From Rhodococcus sp. 4CII (GTDB lineage Bacteria; Actinomycetota; Actinomycetes; Mycobacteriales; Mycobacteriaceae): a stretch of 64,000 nucleotides of DNA. Position 1 is the stretch's first letter. Every line of letters starts with the position of its first letter. The notes beneath the pieces were generated by a model. It had not been told where the DNA came from. It did no database searches and saw only the letters and a program-made list of their open reading frames with translations. Below, one piece after another: positions 9,012-15,211 of the stretch. The translations under genes were made by a program, and so were the position numbers. The DNA lies in assembly GCF_014256275.1 (NCBI RefSeq), contig NZ_JACCFE010000002.1, positions 1-64,000 of the forward strand, written 5' to 3'.

Positions 9012-9061
9012 AATCCCATGGGAATCACCGGGCGAAATCGACCCTGCCCCGCCCATACGCT
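9012..9061 (+). promoter_or_regulatory. Candidate promoter and operator between folP and purU
   Basis: A perfect 10-base dyad TCCCATGGGA (9014-9023) is followed by GGCGAAA (9031-9037) and a -10-like TACGCT (9056-9061) with 18 bases between the last two. The leader to the purU start is about 85 bases and ends with CAGGAGGGC. The same arrangement lies upstream of the O-demethylase gene (6433-6500). Since folP diverges here, one operator could serve both directions. The regulator is not known; the GntR protein at 11100 is one candidate. Confidence 0.4.
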
Positions 9062-9148
9062 GAGTGCTGTCTCGAGTCGGACCCCATCTGCGGTCCCCAT
9101 CGCCTCGGACCTCACGACCCCCGCTTTCATCCCGCTCAGGAGGGCATC

Positions 9149-10102
9149 ATGACTGCCACACCGTCGACGTTGGCACCCACAACAGTGGACTTCGCTCCAC
9201 CGCGCGCCGCTGGAGCTCAGGGCAAGTCCGGCGGGGGCGAGCTGACCGATCTGGGGCGTCTGATCCTGCACTGCGCCGATCAGCCCGGCATTGTCGCCGC
9301 GATCTCTCGGTTCCTCGCCGACCACGACGCGAACATCATCGAGTCCGATCAGTCGACGAGCGACCCGGAAGGCGGGCACTTCTTCCTGCGGATGGTGTTC
9401 CACAAACGCGACCTCCAGGCACACATCGAACAGATGGAGGCGACGTTCGAGGCCTCGATCACCGATCAGTTCGACGTCACGGACTGGTCGATAACCAGTG
9501 CCTCGGCACCGAAACGGGTCGCGGTGATGGTCTCTAAGTACGACCACTGTCTGTTGGATCTGCTCTGGCGCGCCCGCCGCGGCGAGCTGCCCGTCCAGAT
9601 CGGCCTGGTCATCTCCAACCACGCCGATCTCGCGGCGGAGGTCCGCTCCTTCGGTGTGCCCTTCGTGCACATCCCGGTGACCCGCGATACCAAGGCCGAG
9701 GCCGAGGCCAAGCAGCTCGAGTTGCTGCGCGGCAACTTCGATCTGGTCGTGCTCGCCCGCTACATGCAGATCATCACCAACGACTTCCTCGAGAAGGTCG
9801 GGTGCCCGATCATCAACATCCATCACTCCTTCCTGCCCGCCTTCATCGGCGCCGGCCCGTACCAGAAGGCCAAGGACCGAGGGGTCAAGCTCGTGGGCGC
9901 CACCGCGCACTACGTCACCGAGGACCTCGACGAGGGCCCGATCATCGAGCAGGACGTGGTCCGGGTCAGCCACCGGGACGACGTGGCGACCCTCGAACGA
10001 CGCGGCGCCGACGTCGAACGTTCGGTGCTGCACCGAGCCGTGCTGTGGCACTGCGAGGACCGTGTCCTGCGTCAGGACAACACCACGGTGGTGTTCGCCT
10101 GA
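9149..10102 (+). CDS. purU: Formyltetrahydrofolate deformylase
   Basis: A 317-residue protein with an N-terminal ACT domain (LILHCADQPGIVAAISRFL) and a C-terminal formyltransferase-fold hydrolase domain carrying INIHHSFLPAFIGAGPY, HYVTEDLDEGPIIEQD and the conserved Asn, His and Asp of that fold. It hydrolyses 10-formyl-THF to formate and free THF. In methoxy-aromatic users this step lets C1 units leave the folate pool when purine demand is low. The ATG at 9149 follows CAGGAGGGC by a few bases; longer frames upstream have no such site. It overlaps folD by one base (TGATG), so the two are translated together. Confidence 0.92.
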   Translation: MTATPSTLAPTTVDFAPPRAAGAQGKSGGGELTDLGRLILHCADQPGIVAAISRFLADHDANIIESDQSTSDPEGGHFFLRMVFHKRDLQAHIEQMEATFEASITDQFDVTDWSITSASAPKRVAVMVSKYDHCLLDLLWRARRGELPVQIGLVISNHADLAAEVRSFGVPFVHIPVTRDTKAEAEAKQLELLRGNFDLVVLARYMQIITNDFLEKVGCPIINIHHSFLPAFIGAGPYQKAKDRGVKLVGATAHYVTEDLDEGPIIEQDVVRVSHRDDVATLERRGADVERSVLHRAVLWHCEDRVLRQDNTTVVFA

Positions 10103-11031
10103 TGAGCGCCACCATCATCGACGGCAAGGCCGTCGCCCAGACGTTGCGGCACCGAGTCGCCCAAGAGGTCGCCGCCCTCGACCGCCGCCCCGGGCTCGCG
10201 ACGATTCTCGTCGGAGAGGACCCGGCGTCGGCGATCTACGTGTCGAACAAGCGCAAGCTCTGTGTGGAGGCCGGGATGCGGGATCGGCACCGGCTCCTGC
10301 CCGCGCAGGTGTCGCAGGCAGAGGTCGAGGACGTCATCGACGAACTCAACCTCGATCCCGAAGTCGACGGCATCCTCCTGCAGCTACCGCTGCCCAAACA
10401 TCTCGATGCCCCGTCGCTGATCGAACGGATCGATCCGGACAAGGACGTCGACGGACTCACCGAGACCAACGCCGGACGTCTGGCGCTGGACAGGCCGGGT
10501 CTGCGCCCGTGCACCCCCTCGGGTGTGATCCAGCTGCTCGACTCCGCCGGCATCCACCTCGAGGGAGCGCACGCCGTCGTGGTGGGACGCTCCGATCTGG
10601 TGGGGCGTCCGCAGGCCCAGCTGCTGCTGGCCCGCGATGCGACGGTCACCATCTGCCACCGGCATACACGGGATCTGGCCAGTCATACGCGCGACGCCGA
10701 CATCGTCGTCGCGGCGGCCGGGGTCCCGAAACTCATCGGTGCCGAGCACATCAAACCGGGCGCGACGGTGATCGACGTCGGAATCCACCGCACCGACGGC
10801 GGCCTGTGCGGCGACGTCGACTTCGATGCCGTGGCCGGTATCGCCGGGCACATCACCCCGGTCCCCGGTGGGGTGGGCCCGATGACCATCGCGACGTTGC
10901 TGCGCAACACGTTGACCGCGGCCAATCTGCACAACAGCTCGCACCGGGAGACCCGCACCAACGGGTCCGGGCCGGCACGCGAGGGCGTGGCTGTCACGGC
11001 AGGACGGACCCCGCTGCCGGTGCAACCGTAG
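10102..11031 (+). CDS. folD: Bifunctional methylene-THF dehydrogenase / methenyl-THF cyclohydrolase
   Basis: A 309-residue FolD with the catalytic Tyr-x-x-x-Lys (YVSNKRKLC), ILLQLPLP, KDVDGLT, PCTPSGV, the NADP-loop VVGRSDLVGRP and PVPGGVGPMT. It oxidises 5,10-methylene-THF to methenyl-THF and opens that to 10-formyl-THF, the substrate of the purU product just upstream. About 30 residues at the C-terminus go beyond the usual FolD length and are rich in Ser, Thr and Pro. MetF, needed to turn the 5-methyl-THF from the demethylase into methylene-THF, is not in the window and may lie beyond the left edge or elsewhere. Confidence 0.93.
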   Translation: MSATIIDGKAVAQTLRHRVAQEVAALDRRPGLATILVGEDPASAIYVSNKRKLCVEAGMRDRHRLLPAQVSQAEVEDVIDELNLDPEVDGILLQLPLPKHLDAPSLIERIDPDKDVDGLTETNAGRLALDRPGLRPCTPSGVIQLLDSAGIHLEGAHAVVVGRSDLVGRPQAQLLLARDATVTICHRHTRDLASHTRDADIVVAAAGVPKLIGAEHIKPGATVIDVGIHRTDGGLCGDVDFDAVAGIAGHITPVPGGVGPMTIATLLRNTLTAANLHNSSHRETRTNGSGPAREGVAVTAGRTPLPVQP

Positions 11032-11076
11032 CGAGTCAGGCGATGTTCAACTCCCCCGTGCGCCCACGAAGTGCTG

Positions 11077-11109
11077 CGGCGTCTGACTCCCGGGCGGGGT
11101 CAGACGCCG
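11077..11109. terminator. Bidirectional hairpin terminator between folD and the GntR gene
   Basis: A perfect 11-base inverted repeat (CGGCGTCTGAC, 11-base loop, GTCAGACGCCG) sits between two converging genes and overlaps the stop codon of the GntR gene. There is no T-run, which is common for actinobacterial terminators. It probably ends transcription from both sides. Confidence 0.65.
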
Positions 11110-11834
11110 GGCGCGGCCTCTGCGGGGGCCGGGCGGGCGCGGCCGCTGGCCGCCTGAACGATGGGGGCGATCATCTTGTGGCTGTAGACGACGTGCTCGA
11201 CGACGGCGTCGCGGACGGTGTTGGCATCGCCGCCGCGGGCTGCGTCGACCAGGACCTGGTGGGAGGCAATGATCCTGTCCGCCACCTCCGGGTCCGGGTG
11301 CGCCCCGACGTACAGCTGGATGTAGCGCTCGGATGCCACCCACAGTTGGTCGAGCAGTCGGCGGTCCCAGTCGGTGGCGCTGGGCAGCATCAGCAGGTGG
11401 AATCTGGCGTGCACGGAGTAGACGTCGAAGGCGTTGCCCCGGGTGATGATGCGTTCGAGCTCGCCGAGGGTCTCGTCGAGCAGGGTGAGCCGCTCGGGTG
11501 TCATGAGCTCCGCCGACCGTTCGGCGATCTGCCCTTCCAGCAGGCCGCGCAGCCGGTAGACGTCGTCGAAGTCGTCGGTGTTGATGGGGGCGATCTGCGG
11601 TCGCCGGCCTCGCCGGAACTGCACCAGTCCGCGGCCCTCGAGGCGGCGCAGGGCTTCGCGGATCGGGACATTACTGACGTCGAGGATCGCACTGAGTTCC
11701 TGGATGGCCACCGGCTGTCCAGGTTTGAGCTCGTTGGCGAGGATCATGTTCAGAATATGCGCGGCGACCTGGTCCACGACGGACCTCGGGCCGGAGCCGG
11801 AGCCGTCATGCGTGGCCCGATCAATGTCTTCCAT
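11100..11834 (-). CDS. GntR-family transcriptional regulator (FadR/VanR type, FCD domain)
   Basis: A 244-residue protein. The N-terminal winged helix-turn-helix includes VVDQVAAHILNMILANEL, IQELSAILDVSNVPIREALRRLEGRGLV and RGRRPQIAPI; the helical C-terminal FCD ligand domain includes YRLRGLLEGQIAE and the metal-binding-type histidines in ARFHLLML, ASHQVLV and VEHVVYSH. This subfamily, including VanR, often represses aromatic or organic acid catabolism until a small acid binds. Its position between the folate genes and the ring-cleavage genes makes it the likely local regulator. An inverted repeat lies 26 bases upstream. Confidence 0.88.
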   Translation of the reverse strand: MEDIDRATHDGSGSGPRSVVDQVAAHILNMILANELKPGQPVAIQELSAILDVSNVPIREALRRLEGRGLVQFRRGRRPQIAPINTDDFDDVYRLRGLLEGQIAERSAELMTPERLTLLDETLGELERIITRGNAFDVYSVHARFHLLMLPSATDWDRRLLDQLWVASERYIQLYVGAHPDPEVADRIIASHQVLVDAARGGDANTVRDAVVEHVVYSHKMIAPIVQAASGRARPAPAEAAPGV

Positions 11835-11859
11835 TAGCAGGATCCTATCGGTCCGGATT

Positions 11860-11876
11860 ACACGAAACCTTCGTGT
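11860..11876. promoter_or_regulatory. Inverted repeat, candidate GntR autoregulatory site
   Basis: ACACGAA, a 3-base spacer and TTCGTGT form a perfect 7-base dyad about 26 bases before the GntR start codon. One half (ACACGAA) recurs at 14208-14214 in the divergent promoter region of the ring-cleavage genes. That would fit one regulator binding at both places, but the second site is not a full dyad. Confidence 0.4.
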
Positions 11877-11970
11877 GCTGCCGTGTTCCTACCGGGCTGT
11901 CCCGGCAGGTCGATCGTCGACGCCGGAGGCCGGGCCACCTGATGGTGGCCCGGCCTGTCGGCGGTGTGCG

Positions 11971-12723
11971 CTATCCGGGGTGCGCCCGCACAGCGGTGGG
12001 CAGCTCGGGCGGGGCGGCGCGTCCGTGGTGCAGGAACGTCGCCGCCTGCGCCTGCAATCGCGGCGAGTGGGGTGTCGAGACGTGATCGACTCCTTCGAGG
12101 ACCAGGCCGGTCAGGTGCGGGAGCGCCGCGCTGACCTGATCCGCCGCGCCGGCGATGACGTCCTGGTCGCCGACCACCAGCAGGACCTGGGCGCCGATTG
12201 CGTGCAGTTGGTCTGCGGTGAGCAGGGACGGGGGGCGCTCGATGGCGGCCGCGAGGGCGCGGGGGTCGTTGCCGGATGCGAGCGCCTCGGCGAGCACCGG
12301 GCGCAGTGCGGCCGGGGTGTCGTCGGTGATTCCCGCGTGCAGGGCCTGCGCCACCGCGGCGCCGTTTTCCGGGCGCAGCAGATTGTCCCCGACCCCGGCG
12401 ATGACCAGTCGCCGGAACCGCTGGGGCTGCTCGGCGGCGAGCTGGAGCAGGAGTTTGCCGCCGAGCGAGAACCCGACCCCGTCGACGACGGTATCGGCCG
12501 GCAGGTGCGCGGCGAGTTCGTCGGCCATGTGCGCGTACTCGCCGCTCTCGTGCGGGGCACGGGCGCTCCCGTGCCCGAGCAGGTCCACGGAAATGATCCG
12601 GCGGCCATCCTGCTCGAGGGTTCGTTCGAGGTCGGAGCCACCCCAGGTGCGTTCGTAGGTGCTGCCCCACCCGTGTACGAGGACGACGGGTGGGGTGCAC
12701 GTGTGGTCACAGGCCACGTTCAT
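11971..12723 (-). CDS. Alpha/beta hydrolase, possible meta-cleavage product hydrolase
   Basis: A 250-residue alpha/beta hydrolase with an oxyanion HGWGSTYERTW loop near the start, the nucleophile elbow GFSLGG, an Asp in VVGDQDV and a late His in GVDHVSTP. Its place right after an extradiol dioxygenase and a SnoaL-like protein suggests that it hydrolyses a C-C or ester bond in the ring-cleavage product, as BphD and HsaD do, but the family is too broad to fix the substrate. Its ATG directly follows the stop of the SnoaL-like gene, with AGGAAG before it. The gene is last in a three-gene minus-strand operon. Confidence 0.8.
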   Translation of the reverse strand: MNVACDHTCTPPVVLVHGWGSTYERTWGGSDLERTLEQDGRRIISVDLLGHGSARAPHESGEYAHMADELAAHLPADTVVDGVGFSLGGKLLLQLAAEQPQRFRRLVIAGVGDNLLRPENGAAVAQALHAGITDDTPAALRPVLAEALASGNDPRALAAAIERPPSLLTADQLHAIGAQVLLVVGDQDVIAGAADQVSAALPHLTGLVLEGVDHVSTPHSPRLQAQAATFLHHGRAAPPELPTAVRAHPG

Positions 12724-13197
12724 TCACTTCCTGCCGAGAAGGACCGAGTCATTGTCCTGCGCGACGAAGACCGCTTCCAGGACGCGGCGGCGGATCAGCC
12801 AGTTGCCGCCGGTCCTGACGAAGTCGTCGACGACGTCGCAGATCGCCGACGGCGAACCCAGCTCCAGGGGCGCAATCCCGTTCCGGGCGAAGAGGGTCAG
12901 GGCGTACGTGGCGGTGACCCGGGCGTCGTCGTGGTGGTCGGTGACGAGATTGGACACGAGGTGACGCGACAGGCGCGGCCCATGGGCCTGGCGTGCCGCG
13001 TACCCGCGTACGATCTCGTCCCGGCCGGTCATCGTCACCGCCGGCATCACACACGCCCCGTCTTCGGTGTACAGCAGCTCGCTACCGATCCCGGCGGCCC
13101 GGTCGACGTTCCACCAACTGCGGTACACCGCCTGCGCGATCACGGTATGACGATTCGACTCGGCGGCCGCCGGGTCGTGCGGAGGGTCCGAAGACAT
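12724..13197 (-). CDS. SnoaL/NTF2-like protein
   Basis: A 157-residue small alpha+beta-barrel protein of the NTF2-like superfamily, seen in the pattern VYRSWWNVDRAAG, TMTGRDEIVRGYAAR, HLVSNLVTDHHDDARVTATYAL and GNWLIRRRVLEAVF. Members act as isomerases, dehydratases or ring-hydroxylating dioxygenase beta subunits. No alpha subunit is nearby, so an isomerase or dehydratase acting on a pathway intermediate is more likely. AGGAG precedes the ATG. It is 33 bases after the dioxygenase gene and directly adjacent to the hydrolase gene. Confidence 0.65.
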   Translation of the reverse strand: MSSDPPHDPAAAESNRHTVIAQAVYRSWWNVDRAAGIGSELLYTEDGACVMPAVTMTGRDEIVRGYAARQAHGPRLSRHLVSNLVTDHHDDARVTATYALTLFARNGIAPLELGSPSAICDVVDDFVRTGGNWLIRRRVLEAVFVAQDNDSVLLGRK

Positions 13198-13230
13198 GCA
13201 CTTCTCCTGAGGGAAGGTGAGGGGACGGGG

Positions 13231-14151
13231 TCAGGAACCGATCGTCATGAACGACTCGGGCATGTTGTACGCCCACCCGTTCATGATCTCGGGGAACTTC
13301 TCGGGGCTGGTCTCGCCGATGTAGCCCGGGTCGTCGTCCTCGAATTCGTTCATGCCGCAGCTGAATTCGTTGCGGTTTCCGGTCGGGTCGAAGGCGTAGG
13401 CGAAGTTGTTGGTGCCGAAGCCCTGGGTGTCCTGCGGGATGCCGCCCATGTGCCGGCCCGGCCCGAACTCCCACCGGTTGCCCGTTTCGGTGAGCCGGTC
13501 GCTGAGCCGGAAGTAGTGGTTGCCGTCCTGGACGGCGAACGCGACGTGGTGCAGCCGGTCCCCCGGGCGCTGCGCCTGCATGTAGGCGAGGTCGTGGTCG
13601 AGCTTGGAGGCGCGCAGCCAGGACGCCGCCCACTTGCCGGCGATGGTCAGTGCGAGGGACTGCTTGAAGCCCAGGACCATCTTCATGAACTCGGAGAACT
13701 CCTGCGGATCCCCTTCTCCGAGAAGGTTGATGTGGTCGATGTCGGTAGGAATGAACGAGCCGTCCGACTGGAAGTTCGTCACCCCGGCCCGCCGGTCGCC
13801 GTCACCGACCACGAATTCCATCCGGTGGCCGCTGGGCAGATCGAAGCCGAGGATGTCGCTGTGGCCGGGGCGGTCGGCTTCCTTGTACCGCTTGTGCGCC
13901 ACCCCGTTCTTGTCCAGCCGCGAAATGATTTCGTCCAGGTCGTCGGCGTGGTCGACGCCGAACGCGAAGCTGTCGATGCTCTGCCCGCCGTCGATGAGCG
14001 TGAGATCGGCGTCGGTACCCGAACACGCCAGCAACGCGCGATCGGCGTTGCGGTCCAACACGGTCAGCCCGAGGACACCCTCGTACCACTCCAGCGCCTG
14101 ACCCAGGTCCTTGACCCGCACGGCCGCGTGGTCGATCCGGTTGATTGCCAT
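13231..14151 (-). CDS. VOC-family extradiol ring-cleavage dioxygenase
   Basis: A 306-residue two-domain vicinal oxygen chelate protein like type I extradiol dioxygenases. The probable Fe(II) ligands are His140 (DIDHINLLGE), His201 or His202 (RLHHVAFAV) and Glu262 (NRNEFSCG). It should open a catechol-type ring next to the hydroxyls. The position about 15 residues before Glu262, where BphC-like enzymes carry a catalytic His, appears to be Thr or Asn (GTNNFAYAF); I rely on memory for that alignment. GAGGAG precedes the ATG. It is first in the minus-strand operon, so a ring made by the O-demethylase is a logical substrate. Confidence 0.8.
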   Translation of the reverse strand: MAINRIDHAAVRVKDLGQALEWYEGVLGLTVLDRNADRALLACSGTDADLTLIDGGQSIDSFAFGVDHADDLDEIISRLDKNGVAHKRYKEADRPGHSDILGFDLPSGHRMEFVVGDGDRRAGVTNFQSDGSFIPTDIDHINLLGEGDPQEFSEFMKMVLGFKQSLALTIAGKWAASWLRASKLDHDLAYMQAQRPGDRLHHVAFAVQDGNHYFRLSDRLTETGNRWEFGPGRHMGGIPQDTQGFGTNNFAYAFDPTGNRNEFSCGMNEFEDDDPGYIGETSPEKFPEIMNGWAYNMPESFMTIGS

Positions 14152-14172
14152 TTGTTACTCCTCGGAAGTTCG

Positions 14173-14222
14173 TTGACACGTTGTGAGCACGATCACCTAT
14201 ACTCAACACACGAATCGTATAC
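14173..14222 (+). promoter_or_regulatory. Divergent promoter region of the ring-cleavage genes
   Basis: A TTGACA (14173-14178) and TATACT (14198-14203) with a 19-base spacer face the cupin operon. Directly downstream lie ACACGAA (14208-14214) and GTATAC (14217-14222), the latter like the core of VanR/FadR-type GntR sites. A repressor bound there would block the plus-strand operon. The spacer is longer than ideal, so the promoter call is tentative. Confidence 0.45.
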
Positions 14223-14311
14223 ACACTTTGGTAGGGCTGTAAAGGAGCGATCCGAACTCGGATCGCAGCGAGCCCTCCGTGGTTTCGCGGCACCGACAAT
14301 GGAGGTAAGAG

Positions 14312-15211
14312 ATGTACGCGGCAGATGACGTGCGGTCGAAGCTCGCGGGCGGCAAGCCGCAATCGCAGGGCCCGCCGGCTACCGGTATCCGAGCGGCGCA
14401 GTACCTCGAGTTTCGGGATTCCGAACCGGACGAGATCACCACGAAAGGCTCCAAGACCTGGGTCTTTCGCAGTCAGAACCTGGCCGTTCTGTTCACCGAC
14501 GCCGTCGCCGGCGACACATTTTCGCGCGAGCAGGACGACGAGTACGTCGCCGTGCTCTACTCCGGCAGCGCGCCGATCCGGGTCGCCGCCGCCCACGACA
14601 GCGCCGAGGTCACCGAAGACGCCCTGGTGGTGATTCCGCCCGGTCCGAGCACCATCGAAGCGCTGACCGACGGGCCGGTCATCCGGTTGATCACCACGCA
14701 GAACGACGTCGCGGCCACCGCGAAGAACGCCGCCGCCTACACCGAACGGGACCCGCAGGTCGCCGACTGGCAGCCGTGGCCCGACCCCGTCGACGGCTTC
14801 CGGCTGCGGGTCTACCCGCTCGCCCAGACGCCCATCGCCGAGGGCAGGTTCGGGCGGATCTTCCGCACCACCAACATCATGGTGAACTTCCTCGCCGAGG
14901 AATCCGCGCCCCGGCCACCGGCCAAGCTCTCGCCCCACCACCACGACGACTTCGAGCAGATCTCGCTCGCCGTCACCGGTGACTACGTCCACCACATCCG
15001 CTACCCGTGGGGACCGGACTCGACCGAGTGGAAACCCGACGAACACACCCCGGTCGGTTCCCCCTCGGTCGCGATCATTCCCCCGCCCACCGTGCACACC
15101 AGCCAAGGGGTGGGCCCCGCCCAACAGCTGATCGACATCTTCTCCCCACCTCGCCAGGACTTCTCCGATGCCGGTTGGGTTCTCAACGCAAAGGACTACC
15201 CGACCCGATGA
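14312..15211 (+). CDS. Cupin-fold protein of unknown function
   Basis: A 299-residue protein that looks like two cupin barrels. The second holds a likely metal site in LSPHHHDDFEQISLAVTG and a late His in PPPTVHTSQG; the first (EYVAVLYSGSAP, ALVVIPPGPST) lacks the His cluster. Cupins in aromatic pathways can be dioxygenases, isomerases or decarboxylases, and the sequence alone does not say which. GGAGG precedes the ATG at 14312. It is the first gene of the plus-strand operon and overlaps the aldolase-ligase fusion by 4 bases (ATGA), so the two are translationally coupled. Confidence 0.7.
   Translation: MYAADDVRSKLAGGKPQSQGPPATGIRAAQYLEFRDSEPDEITTKGSKTWVFRSQNLAVLFTDAVAGDTFSREQDDEYVAVLYSGSAPIRVAAAHDSAEVTEDALVVIPPGPSTIEALTDGPVIRLITTQNDVAATAKNAAAYTERDPQVADWQPWPDPVDGFRLRVYPLAQTPIAEGRFGRIFRTTNIMVNFLAEESAPRPPAKLSPHHHDDFEQISLAVTGDYVHHIRYPWGPDSTEWKPDEHTPVGSPSVAIIPPPTVHTSQGVGPAQQLIDIFSPPRQDFSDAGWVLNAKDYPTR

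Noticed and set aside
8950..9148. A tetrahydrofolate riboswitch before purU
   Set aside because: I could not fold the leader into any known THF riboswitch pattern, and those classes are not typical of actinobacteria. The palindrome fits a protein site better.
11578..14328. A 916-residue plus-strand frame
   Set aside because: It lies opposite four recognisable minus-strand genes (GntR, hydrolase, SnoaL-like, dioxygenase), is rich in Arg, Gly and Val, and shows no domain.
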